NCBI GenBank assembly: GCA_000720375.1
Contig: JOAA01000001.1
Coordinates: 558,001 to 622,000 of the forward strand
DNA length: 64,000 nucleotides
Direction of reading: 5' to 3'
Source of the DNA: Rhodococcus rhodnii
Lineage (GTDB): Bacteria; Actinomycetota; Actinomycetes; Mycobacteriales; Pseudonocardiaceae
The position numbers and the translations under genes are program-made. Shown here piece by piece: positions 33,470 to 41,148 of the stretch. Each line of letters begins with the position of its first letter. Positions within the stretch are counted from its first letter, which is position 1. The notes beneath the pieces were generated by a model that saw only the letters and a program-made list of their open reading frames with translations, searched no databases and was not told the origin of the DNA.

Positions 33470-34977
33470 CACATCATCGCTTCCGTCAGTGGCATCATCA
33501 CGGATTTCAACTCGGTGTACGCCTCGTAAGCGGACCTGCCGCCCTCGCGGCCGATCCCGGATTGCCGGTACCCGCCGAACGGCAGGTGTGGCTCGACCTG
33601 GAAGCCGTTGATTCCGATCGAGCCTGCCCGCAACCGCTTGGACACGCGGAACGCCTGCCGGACGTCCTTCGTGTACACACCCGCGCCGAGGCCGTACTCG
33701 GTGTCGTTGGCCAGCCGGATCGCTTCGTCCTCATCGGAGAACGGCACGACCGCCAGGACTGGGCCGAAGATCTCTTCCTGCGCGATGGTCATCTTGTTGT
33801 CGACGTCCGCGAACAGCGCGGGTGCGACGAAGTTGCCGTTGCTGTAGTCGCCGTCGAGCCGGTTTCCACCTTGGACAAGGCGCGCGCCCTCTTCTTGTCC
33901 TTTGTGGATGTATCCGAGGACTCGGTCGAGTTGGCGCTCGTTGATCAACGGGCTGGCGAGCACGCTCGGTTCGAAGGGATCGCCGTACGACATGTACCCG
34001 GCGACACCTTGTGCCACAGTGAGGAACTCGTCGTAGACGTCACGGTGAACAAGCGCTCGGCTCTGGGCGATGCAGGCTTGGCCGGACAGGCCCATCGTGA
34101 CCATGCCCATCGCGGTCGCCGCGGCGAGGGCGACTTCGGCTTCCGGGAAGACAATCGCGGGGCTCTTGCCGCCGAGTTCCATCGAGACGCGCTTGAGCGT
34201 GCCGGCCGAGGCTTCAACGATCCGCTTCCCAACCCCACGACTGCCAGTGAAACTGATCTTGTCGACGAGTGGATGGGTGATCAGGGCTTCACCGGTCGGG
34301 TCGCCGGGACCGGTCACGACGTTCACCACACCGTCGGGCAGTCCCGCTTCTTCGAGCAGTTCGACCAGCCTGAGCACGGAGAAACTCGCGTATTCGGACG
34401 GCTTGAGCACGACGGTGCAGCCGGCGGCCAGCGCCGGGCCGAGCTTCTGGGCGAAGAGCAGGAAGGGCGCGTTCCACGGCAGGATCGCGGCCACCACGCC
34501 GATCGGTTCACGGAAGGTGACGGCGAGTTTGTCACCGCCCTGATAGCCGGGGAAGGTCTCGCCGCCCGCCTTGTCGATCCAGCCCGCGTGGTGGTCGAAG
34601 ACGTCCGCGGCCACGCCGACGCTGGCCGCGTAGATGTTGCCGAACGTCTTGGGCACGCCGTTGTCCAACGCCAGCCGGGAAAGCAGGTCGTCATTGTGCT
34701 CACGCAGCAGAGCGCTGAACTTGTGCAGCACGCGGACGCGCTCGCTGACCGTGGCACGCGGCCACGGGCCTTCGTCGAAGGCTTGCCGGGCGGCTTTCAC
34801 GGCGGCGTCGACATCTTCGGCGGTGGCGATCGGGAACGAACCGATCTCCTCGTGGGTCGCCGGGTGTTTGTGTGTCCACGTGGCGCCGTCGCTGCTGGCC
34901 CGCCACTGTCCGCCGATCAGCAGCAGGCCGTCCTTGAGGCCCACGTCGTCGCGGTGGCCGAGCATGCTGAGCGTCAT
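33469..34977 (-). CDS. Aldehyde dehydrogenase
   Basis: 502 residues with all ALDH landmarks: PWNAPFLLFAQKLGPALAAGCTVVLKPSE, FTGSRGVGK, catalytic Glu in MELGGKSP and catalytic Cys in GLSGQACIAQSR, with LPFGGYRQSGIGREGG near the end. The AAGGAG site precedes ATG 34977. It lies between two SDR genes at the head of the mce operon, so oxidation of a sterol- or alcohol-derived aldehyde is plausible; the substrate is unproven. Confidence 0.9.
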   Translation of the reverse strand: MTLSMLGHRDDVGLKDGLLLIGGQWRASSDGATWTHKHPATHEEIGSFPIATAEDVDAAVKAARQAFDEGPWPRATVSERVRVLHKFSALLREHNDDLLSRLALDNGVPKTFGNIYAASVGVAADVFDHHAGWIDKAGGETFPGYQGGDKLAVTFREPIGVVAAILPWNAPFLLFAQKLGPALAAGCTVVLKPSEYASFSVLRLVELLEEAGLPDGVVNVVTGPGDPTGEALITHPLVDKISFTGSRGVGKRIVEASAGTLKRVSMELGGKSPAIVFPEAEVALAAATAMGMVTMGLSGQACIAQSRALVHRDVYDEFLTVAQGVAGYMSYGDPFEPSVLASPLINERQLDRVLGYIHKGQEEGARLVQGGNRLDGDYSNGNFVAPALFADVDNKMTIAQEEIFGPVLAVVPFSDEDEAIRLANDTEYGLGAGVYTKDVRQAFRVSKRLRAGSIGINGFQVEPHLPFGGYRQSGIGREGGRSAYEAYTELKSVMMPLTEAMM

Positions 34978-34987
34978 GACTCTCCTT

Positions 34988-35839
34988 CTAGGACAGTGAC
35001 ATCGTTTGCATACAGGCGAACGTCTTCTCCGGGTCGCGTTGGTCGAATGTCGTCGTAAGGTCGTCGAAGCTGGTGAAGGTCTGTTCGACGACCGGCGCGC
35101 CCATCAGCGCGACCTTCCCGCCGTGCACCACGAACAGCTGACCGTTGATCTTGTCGGCCGCGGGCGATGCCAAGTAGGCAACGAACTGGCCGACGTGATC
35201 CGGCGACAACGGGTCGTCGCCGTCCGGTGCCTCGCCGAAGACGTCGGCGGTCATGGAGGTCCGGGCGCGCGGGCAGATCGCGTTCGCCCGGACCCCGTAC
35301 TTCGCCAGTGACCGCGCACTGGTCAAAGTCAACGCGGTGATCCCGGCCTTGGCCGCGGCGTAGTTCGGCTGACCGCCCGACCCCATCAGAAACGCCTCCG
35401 ACGAAGTGTTCACGATCCGCGCGTACACCGGTTCACCGGACTCTTTGGACTGTCCGCGCCAGTACGCGGCAGCGTTGCGGGACAGCAGGAAATGTCCGCG
35501 CAGGTGGACCTTGATGACCAGGTCCCACTCCTCGTCGGACATGCTGAACAGCATCCGGTCTCGGAGCACGCCCGCGTTGTTGACCAGGATGTGCAACCCG
35601 CCGAACTGTTCGATCGCCGTTCTGGTCAACGCGTCCGCAGTGTCCCTTTCGGACACATCGCCCTGGACGAACACGGCCTTGCCGCCGTGTTCCTCGATCT
35701 CCGCGAGCACATCGGACTCGGCGAGATCACCGAGCACCACAGCGGCGCCCGCCTTGGCCAGCGCGACCGCCTCGGCACGGCCGAGCCCGGCGGCAGCGCC
35801 GGTGACCACCGCGACTTTTCCGTCAAGGGGCCTGGTCAA
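34988..35839 (-). CDS. SDR dehydrogenase, Hsd4A/17-beta-HSD4-like
   Basis: 283 residues of the MFE-2-type hydroxyacyl-CoA dehydrogenase SDR subgroup: GAAAGLGRAEA cofactor loop, ILVNNAGVLRDRMLFSMSDEEWD, VHLRGHF, NYAAAKAG (Tyr/Lys). This subgroup includes Hsd4A (Rv3502c), which stands beside mce4 in M. tuberculosis, the same place as here. It likely oxidises 3-hydroxyacyl-CoA of the sterol side chain or a 17-hydroxysteroid. TTG start at 35839; first gene of the leftward mce operon. Confidence 0.83.
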   Translation of the reverse strand: MTRPLDGKVAVVTGAAAGLGRAEAVALAKAGAAVVLGDLAESDVLAEIEEHGGKAVFVQGDVSERDTADALTRTAIEQFGGLHILVNNAGVLRDRMLFSMSDEEWDLVIKVHLRGHFLLSRNAAAYWRGQSKESGEPVYARIVNTSSEAFLMGSGGQPNYAAAKAGITALTLTSARSLAKYGVRANAICPRARTSMTADVFGEAPDGDDPLSPDHVGQFVAYLASPAADKINGQLFVVHGGKVALMGAPVVEQTFTSFDDLTTTFDQRDPEKTFACMQTMSLS

Positions 35840-35912
35840 AGGTCACCACCGTCCCCGATCGCGTTCAGCACGGCTCACTCCTCATCGAGCGCGGGCGCGT
35901 TGCAGCTCACAC

Positions 35913-35926
35913 TAGAATAGGTTCTT
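35913..35926. promoter_or_regulatory. Degenerate KstR-like site before the mce operon
   Basis: TAGAATAGGTTCTT differs from TnnAACnnGTTnnA at two fixed positions, but sits in a longer imperfect palindrome (CTAGAA-4-TTCTTAG) 74 bases upstream of the first mce-operon gene. Candidate only. Confidence 0.4.
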
Positions 35927-36112
35927 AGAGGTGACAAGGCCGTCGACCAGGCGAATCGTGACGCGATCAGTAACAGGTTCTATCAGCACGGGGCCGCCAC
36001 GTTCACCCTGTTAACGAGAATGCCGCCAAAAAGGTGACGGCCCCTTGTCGATGACTCCCGGCTTCGTTCGACGTTCTGACATACGCACCGACCACCACCA
36101 AGGAGCGATGTC

Positions 36113-36709
36113 ATGGGCAAGGTTGTCGCAGGAGCGAGCATGTCGCTGGACGGATACGTCGCCGGGCCGGACCAGACCGGCTTCGACCTCCTCTTCGACT
36201 GGCTGACCAACGGCGACGTGGCGATGCCGGTCGGCGGCGAGGGTACGCGGCTCGACCTGAAGATGTCCGAGGTCAGCGCCAAACGATTCACCGACATGAT
36301 CGAGGCGACCGGCGCACTGGTCGTCGGCCGCTTCCTGTACGACCAGACCGACGCATGGGGCGGCGAGCACCCGATGCAGCGCCCGGTTGTCGTACTCACG
36401 CACAACCCGCCGGAGCAGCACTCAGAGCACTTCGTCTTCGCCACCGAGGGCATCGAGGCCGCGATCGCCAAGGCCAAGGAGATCGCGGGCGACAAGAACG
36501 TGGGCCTCAACAGCGGCACCATCACCCGTCAAGCACTGGAAGCAGGCCTGGTCGACGAGCTGGAAGTGGACCTCGTTCCAGTCATCCTCGGCGGCGGAAC
36601 GCCGTTCTTCGGCGAGGTCGCGAACGCACCGGTGAAACTCGAAGGTCCGGTCTCCGTCATCGAAGGAACCGGCGTCACGCACCTGAGCTACTTGGTCACG
36701 AAGGCCTAG
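36113..36709 (+). CDS. Dihydrofolate-reductase-family (RibD C-domain) protein
   Basis: 198 residues with the RibD_C/DHFR-like fold: MSLDGYVAGPDQ, ALVVGRFLYDQTDAWGG and a C-terminal LVDELEVDLVPVILGGGTPFF. An AAGGAG site precedes ATG 36113. Proteins of this family are common orphan reductases in actinomycetes; it has no evident link with the flanking sterol genes. The 273 bases before it hold its promoter and that of the mce operon. Confidence 0.87.
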   Translation: MGKVVAGASMSLDGYVAGPDQTGFDLLFDWLTNGDVAMPVGGEGTRLDLKMSEVSAKRFTDMIEATGALVVGRFLYDQTDAWGGEHPMQRPVVVLTHNPPEQHSEHFVFATEGIEAAIAKAKEIAGDKNVGLNSGTITRQALEAGLVDELEVDLVPVILGGGTPFFGEVANAPVKLEGPVSVIEGTGVTHLSYLVTKA

Positions 36710-36725
36710 CCGGGCTATGGTGAAC

Positions 36726-36739
36726 TAGAACGTGTTCCA
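36726..36739. promoter_or_regulatory. KstR-type operator before fadE26
   Basis: TAGAACGTGTTCCA is a full match to the KstR consensus TnnAACnnGTTnnA. It ends 17 bases before the GTG of the acyl-CoA dehydrogenase gene, just upstream of its GGGAGG ribosome-binding site. Confidence 0.75.
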
Positions 36740-36756
36740 CTCCGGGAGGTCGTCTG

Positions 36757-37938
36757 GTGCGCATCACCTACACGCCCGAGCAGGAAGAGCTGCGCCTCGA
36801 GCTGCGCGAGTACTTCTCGGCGCTGATGACGCCCGACCGCAGGCAGGCACTGGCGACCGAGGGAGGCGAATACGGCGACGGGGCGGCGTACAAGGAGGTC
36901 GTCCGGCAGATGGGCCAGGACGGCTGGCTGGCACTGGGCTGGCCGTCGGAGTACGGCGGCCAGGACCGGTCCGCGATGGAGCAGCTCATCTTCAACGATG
37001 AGGCGGCGATCGCGGGCGCGCCGGTGCCGTTCCTGACCATCAACACCGTCGGCCCGACGATCATGCGGTTCGGCACGCCCGAGCAGAAGGCCGCTTATCT
37101 GCCTGGGATCTCGAGCGGCGATACGCACTTCTCGATCGGATACTCCGAACCGGAGGCGGGCACCGATCTGGCGTCCTTGCGGACACGCGCGATCCGCGAC
37201 GGCGACGGCTACGTGATCAACGGCCAGAAGATGTGGACCAGCCTGATCCAGTACGCCGACTACGTGTGGCTGGCGTGCCGGACCGACCCGGACGCGGCCA
37301 AGCACAAGGGCCTGTCGATGATCATCGTGCCGACAAGTGCGCCGGGTTTCTCGTGGACGCCCGTGCACACCGTGTCCGGCGTGATGACCAGCGCGACGTA
37401 CTACCAGGATGTGCGGGTGCCGGTGACCAACCTGGTCGGCACCGAGAACCAGGGCTGGCCACTGATCACCAACCAGCTCAACCACGAACGAGTCGCCCTG
37501 ACCTCGTCGGCGCCGGTCCGCAACGCGCTGCGGGACGTCGTCGAGTGGGCGCAGAACACCAAGTTGCCCGACGGCAGGCGCGTGATCGACCAGGAGTGGG
37601 TGCAGCTGCATCTCGCGCGGGTGCACGCGAAGGCCGAGTTCCTCAAGCTGATGAACTGGCGGATCGCTTGGGGCATCGAGCATTCACCCAGGCCCGCGGA
37701 CGCGTCGGCGACGAAGATCTTCGGCACCGAGTTCGCCACCGAGGCGTACCGGTTGCTCATGGAAGTCCTCGGGACCAATGCTTACGTGCGCACCGGATCG
37801 CGTGGCGAACTGCTCGGCGGGCGCATCGAGCGACTGCACCGAAGCGCGTTGATCCTGACGTTCGGCGGCGGCACCAACGAGGTGCAACGCGACATCATCG
37901 CGGGTGTCGGCCTGAAACTGCCGCTGGCCAAACGCTGA
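36757..37938 (+). CDS. fadE26: Acyl-CoA dehydrogenase, FadE26/ChsE4-like
   Basis: 393 residues: N-terminal helical domain (YTPEQEELRLELREYFSALMTPDRR), middle beta-domain (SIGYSEPEAGTDLASLRTRA, GQKMWTSL) and C-terminal helical domain with FGGGTNEVQRDIIA. As I recall it, the sequence closely follows M. tuberculosis FadE26, which with FadE27 forms an alpha2beta2 dehydrogenase acting on the C26/C27 steroid-CoA side chain. The small partner follows after 15 bases. GTG start at 36757 with GGGAGG; a KstR-type site lies upstream. Confidence 0.85.
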   Translation: MRITYTPEQEELRLELREYFSALMTPDRRQALATEGGEYGDGAAYKEVVRQMGQDGWLALGWPSEYGGQDRSAMEQLIFNDEAAIAGAPVPFLTINTVGPTIMRFGTPEQKAAYLPGISSGDTHFSIGYSEPEAGTDLASLRTRAIRDGDGYVINGQKMWTSLIQYADYVWLACRTDPDAAKHKGLSMIIVPTSAPGFSWTPVHTVSGVMTSATYYQDVRVPVTNLVGTENQGWPLITNQLNHERVALTSSAPVRNALRDVVEWAQNTKLPDGRRVIDQEWVQLHLARVHAKAEFLKLMNWRIAWGIEHSPRPADASATKIFGTEFATEAYRLLMEVLGTNAYVRTGSRGELLGGRIERLHRSALILTFGGGTNEVQRDIIAGVGLKLPLAKR

Positions 37939-37953
37939 AAGGGCATCTCATCG

Positions 37954-38973
37954 ATGGACTTCTCGTTCTCCGAGGCGCAGGGCGAACTCGCCGGGCTGAC
38001 CCGCTCGATCATGGCCGATCTGACCGACTCGCGGCTGCGTGCGGCCGAGTCCGGTGACGACAGGTTCGACGCGGAGTTGTGGGATGCGTTGGCCAAGGCC
38101 GGGATTCTGTCGGTGACCGACTTCGGCTTGCTCGAGCACTGCAGTGTCCTGATCGAACTCGGCCGCGCGGTCGCGCCTGTCCCCTATCTGGCGTCCATTG
38201 TGGCCGCTTCGGCGCTGGCACAGTTCGGCTCGTTGGAGACGCCGGACGCGATCCACACCGCTGCTTTGTCAGATGACGAGGTGTTCGCCTCGCCCACGGC
38301 GGACGGATGGATTTTGTCCGGGGCGAAGTCCTGTGTCCCTGCCGGGGCCATCGCGTCGCTGATCCTCGTCCCGGCCTCGGCCCCGGACGGCATGAAGGTC
38401 TTCGTCGTCAAACCGTCCGAAGTGTCCATCACGCGGCAGCGGATCGTCGACAACGACAGCGAAGCCTTGCTCGAATTCGCTGATGTGCCAGTGGATTCGT
38501 CTCGCGTGCTCGGCGGAGCCGAGGTCCTCGACTGGCTGCTCACCAGGATGACGGTCGGACTGTGCGCACTTCAGCTCGGCGTGACGGAACGTGCATTGGA
38601 ACTGACCGCGGAACACGCGCGCACCCGCGTACAGTTCGAGCGTCCAATCGGGTCGTTCCAAGCTGTTGCTCAGCGCTTGGCGGACGCCTATGTGGACGTC
38701 GAAGCGATCCGGTTGACGTTGTGGCAGGCGGCTTGGCGTGTCAGCGAAGGACTTCCGGCGGAGACCGAGGTCGCCAGCGCGAAGTTCTGGGCGGCCGACG
38801 CCGGTCACCGGATCGCCCACACCGCAGTACATGTGCACGGCGGTATGGGCATCGACACGGATCACCCGTTGCACCGGTACTTCGTTGCTGCCAAACGAAA
38901 CGAGTTCACACTCGGCGGAGCCACCGCGCAGTTGCGGAAAATCGGCGCCGCGCTCGCGTCAACCCCGGTTTGA
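37954..38973 (+). CDS. fadE27: Acyl-CoA dehydrogenase, FadE27/ChsE5-like small subunit
   Basis: 339 residues with degenerate ACAD motifs: MDFSFSEAQGELAGL start, DAELWDALAKAGIL, and C-terminal RTRVQFERPIGSFQAVAQRLAD and HVHGGMGIDTDHPLHRYF. It is the shorter partner of a heteromeric steroid acyl-CoA dehydrogenase; such subunits only work in the complex with the FadE26-type chain. It is somewhat shorter than I recall for FadE27 of M. tuberculosis. The 3' end overlaps a convergent gene by 15 bases. Confidence 0.82.
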   Translation: MDFSFSEAQGELAGLTRSIMADLTDSRLRAAESGDDRFDAELWDALAKAGILSVTDFGLLEHCSVLIELGRAVAPVPYLASIVAASALAQFGSLETPDAIHTAALSDDEVFASPTADGWILSGAKSCVPAGAIASLILVPASAPDGMKVFVVKPSEVSITRQRIVDNDSEALLEFADVPVDSSRVLGGAEVLDWLLTRMTVGLCALQLGVTERALELTAEHARTRVQFERPIGSFQAVAQRLADAYVDVEAIRLTLWQAAWRVSEGLPAETEVASAKFWAADAGHRIAHTAVHVHGGMGIDTDHPLHRYFVAAKRNEFTLGGATAQLRKIGAALASTPV

Positions 38974-39606
38974 CCGTACGTAGTCGCTTGTGGCCGAACC
39001 GAGGGCCAGGATCAGCCCGATCAGCGGCATGATCGCGAAGATCACCGGGACGACCGCGAACGCGGTTTTGAGGTCCTGCGCGAACTCCGGGAGGATGGCG
39101 TCGCTCGTGTCGATCGCGAGGATGCTGACCAGGTAGTAGGCACTGATCGCCAGCTCGACCACGGCACCGACGAGGTACAGCACGCGAGACGTGCCGGACA
39201 GCAACTGCACCGAACCGAAGATCAGCAGAAGCAGGCCGAGGAGCTGGGCGATCGCCAGTCCCCACGCGATCGCCGCGCCGGAGCCCTGGGCCGACGCCGA
39301 ACCGAACAGGCCGAAGAAGACGAGGCCGGTCGTGATCAGGGTAAGGCCGGCTTGGATGAACCCGAGCACGGCGGCACCGGTTGCCGATCCCGGCCGGGCG
39401 TACAGCGGCTGGCCGTAACCCATGCCGTAGCCGCCGGGTCCCGCCGCATACGCCGGCTGCTGGTACATGGGCTGCCCGCCAGGCGGTGTCTGTGGGTAGC
39501 CGTACTGTTGCTGTGCCGGATACTGTGCCGGATATTGGGGCGGGCCGAATCCCGGGACTGGTGACTGGTTTGCGGGATACGGCTGCTGACCGTACTCATT
39601 GGACAT
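38959..39606 (-). CDS. Membrane protein with Pro/Gln/Tyr-rich N-terminus
   Basis: 215 residues from ATG 39606 (GAGGAG site). The first ~70 residues are low-complexity, rich in Pro, Gln, Gly and Tyr (QYPAQYPAQQQYGYPQ), followed by four predicted transmembrane segments. It has no recognised function. This architecture is common in actinobacterial envelope proteins. The next gene encodes a smaller, similar four-helix protein, perhaps a paralogue. Confidence 0.75.
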   Translation of the reverse strand: MSNEYGQQPYPANQSPVPGFGPPQYPAQYPAQQQYGYPQTPPGGQPMYQQPAYAAGPGGYGMGYGQPLYARPGSATGAAVLGFIQAGLTLITTGLVFFGLFGSASAQGSGAAIAWGLAIAQLLGLLLLIFGSVQLLSGTSRVLYLVGAVVELAISAYYLVSILAIDTSDAILPEFAQDLKTAFAVVPVIFAIMPLIGLILALGSATSDYVRSNRG

Positions 39607-39734
39607 GCGGACTCCTCGGGACACCGGGGTGACGTCGCCGAGTATGTCGCCGGGTCACGCGAATTCGTGACGTTTTAAGGCAGATTGGCACCGTTGGCGA
39701 CCGAACGGCCGCGGAACGTGCCCTTCCGGGCAGT

Positions 39735-40064
39735 TCACCGCCCTGGCGGCAGCCAGCGGCCGGTCGCCGGGACGAGTGCGAACACCAATCCGATCACCGG
39801 GCCCATCAGCATCACGATCACCCATCCCGCCATTTCGGGCAAGACCAGATAGGTGCTCACCAAGACCAATTCGATGATCACAGCGGCGACGTAGACCCAG
39901 CGTGTGATGCCGACGAACAGCAGCAACGACCCGATCGCCAACAGCAACGAACACGGCAGCAGGACCAGTGTGCCGATCGCGCCGAACAGCTGGACGCACG
40001 CCCAGCAGCAGCCGAACAGGACAGCCGCGAGCACCGAGCCGGGTCTGGAGTAGTGGTCGACCAT
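39735..40064 (-). CDS. Small four-helix membrane protein
   Basis: 109 residues, almost entirely hydrophobic, with four predicted transmembrane segments (VLAAVLFGCCWACVQLFGAI; LVLLPCSLLLAIGSLLLFVG; WVYVAAVIIELVLVSTYLVL; WVIVMLMGPVIGLVFALV). Its hydrophobic layout resembles the membrane part of the preceding protein. ATG at 40064 after AGGGGG. Function unknown. Confidence 0.65.
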   Translation of the reverse strand: MVDHYSRPGSVLAAVLFGCCWACVQLFGAIGTLVLLPCSLLLAIGSLLLFVGITRWVYVAAVIIELVLVSTYLVLPEMAGWVIVMLMGPVIGLVFALVPATGRWLPPGR

Positions 40065-40154
40065 CAATCCCCCTCGGGGACCACTATCCCATGGGACGCA
40101 ACAATTGCGCGGGCTCGTAAGCAGGTCGAGACCATGCGGTCCACGGTGGACCGC

Positions 40155-40541
40155 TCAGGGACGCACCAGCAGCATTCCGACCGGGATGAGCCCGAGCGGG
40201 AACCCGGACGGCTCCATCAGCAGCGAGCAGACGAGCACCCACGCGCCGAGAATCCACGGCACGAACCTGGGAACCGGCAGCCCCTGCTTCGCCAACCAGC
40301 CAACGACAAGGCCCAGGATCAGCACGGGAACCGCGAAGCTGCCGATACTGGCCCAGAACAGCCCTTCGGCTTCCGGGATCGGCGTCAATCCCTTGAACCA
40401 CAACGCGCCGCCGAGCCACTCCGGAACCGCGTCGACGGACGCCACCCCGAAGCCCACCAGATGCACCGCGGCGATGATCACCATGAGCCGTCCGGCCCAT
40501 AACGTTCGCCTAGAAACGGAACTCACAGTTTCGATACTCAT
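40155..40541 (-). CDS. DUF6463-like membrane protein
   Basis: 128 residues with four predicted membrane segments (LMVIIAAVHLVGFGV; GLFWASIGSFAVPVLILGLVVG; FVPWILGAWVLVCSLLM). It resembles the DUF6463 family usually found beside TetR regulators, as here. The start codon lies inside a palindromic site shared with the divergent TetR gene, so it is very probably the regulator's target. Confidence 0.75.
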   Translation of the reverse strand: MSIETVSSVSRRTLWAGRLMVIIAAVHLVGFGVASVDAVPEWLGGALWFKGLTPIPEAEGLFWASIGSFAVPVLILGLVVGWLAKQGLPVPRFVPWILGAWVLVCSLLMEPSGFPLGLIPVGMLLVRP

Positions 40542-40548
40542 AGTTCCG
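40517..40548. promoter_or_regulatory. Probable TetR operator between DUF6463 and TetR genes
   Basis: CGGAACT (40517-40523) and AGTTCCG (40542-40548) form perfect 7-bp arms. Inside are two near-direct repeats ACTCACAGT and ACTCATAGT. The site covers the DUF6463 start codon and ends 12 bases before the TetR ATG. Confidence 0.6.
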
Positions 40549-40560
40549 TATGATGGCCCG

Positions 40561-41148
40561 ATGCGGACTTCGGCACAAGCGGGCGGACGCCCCAGAGACA
40601 GTCGCGTCGATCACGCCATCCAGACCACGGTCCGCGAACTGCTCGCCGAGGTCGGCTATGCCAGCCTGACGATGGACCTGGTCGCGGCCAGAGCGGGGAT
40701 CGGTAAAGCGGCCATCTACCGGCGGCACGCGTCCAAAGCCGAGATGGTCTTCTCAGCCGTGGTGCACGGCATGGACCTGCAGCCCGTCGCGGACACCGGC
40801 TCCCTGCGCACCGACCTGCGGGGCACCGTGATCGACGTGCTTGGTCGGGTCTCTGAACCCAGCGTGCGGGCGGGAACTCCGACCTTCCTCGCCGAGCTCG
40901 CCGTCAACAAGGAGATGTCAGCACGGTTCCAGTCGACCTTGGTGGCACGGGAGACCGCGTGTGTGGAGACAGTCTTGGACCGGGCCGTCGCTCGCGGTGA
41001 GATACGCCGCAAGCCCGACCCTGCCGTCGTGCACGCCACGATCTTGGGCACGGTGACCGCGTGGCTGCACATGCTCCAGCGGGACGACTACGCCGATCTG
41101 CCCGACCAGCTCGCCGACATCCTGACCAACGGGCTCACAGGCTCTTGA
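40561..41148 (+). CDS. TetR-family transcriptional regulator
   Basis: 195 residues from the ATG at 40561: an N-terminal TetR HTH (GYASLTMDLVAARAGIGKAAIYRRHASKAEMV) and a C-terminal ligand domain of the TetR_C_11/16-like type (DPAVVHATILGTVTAWLHML). It is divergent from the DUF6463 gene and likely represses both. The frame continues upstream to 40105 but only as shadow. It overlaps the convergent gene by 14 bases. Confidence 0.88.
   Translation: MRTSAQAGGRPRDSRVDHAIQTTVRELLAEVGYASLTMDLVAARAGIGKAAIYRRHASKAEMVFSAVVHGMDLQPVADTGSLRTDLRGTVIDVLGRVSEPSVRAGTPTFLAELAVNKEMSARFQSTLVARETACVETVLDRAVARGEIRRKPDPAVVHATILGTVTAWLHMLQRDDYADLPDQLADILTNGLTGS

Noticed and set aside
33463..35058. 531-codon plus-strand open frame
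   Set aside because: It lies opposite aldehyde dehydrogenase and SDR genes whose catalytic motifs are intact; a GC-skew shadow.
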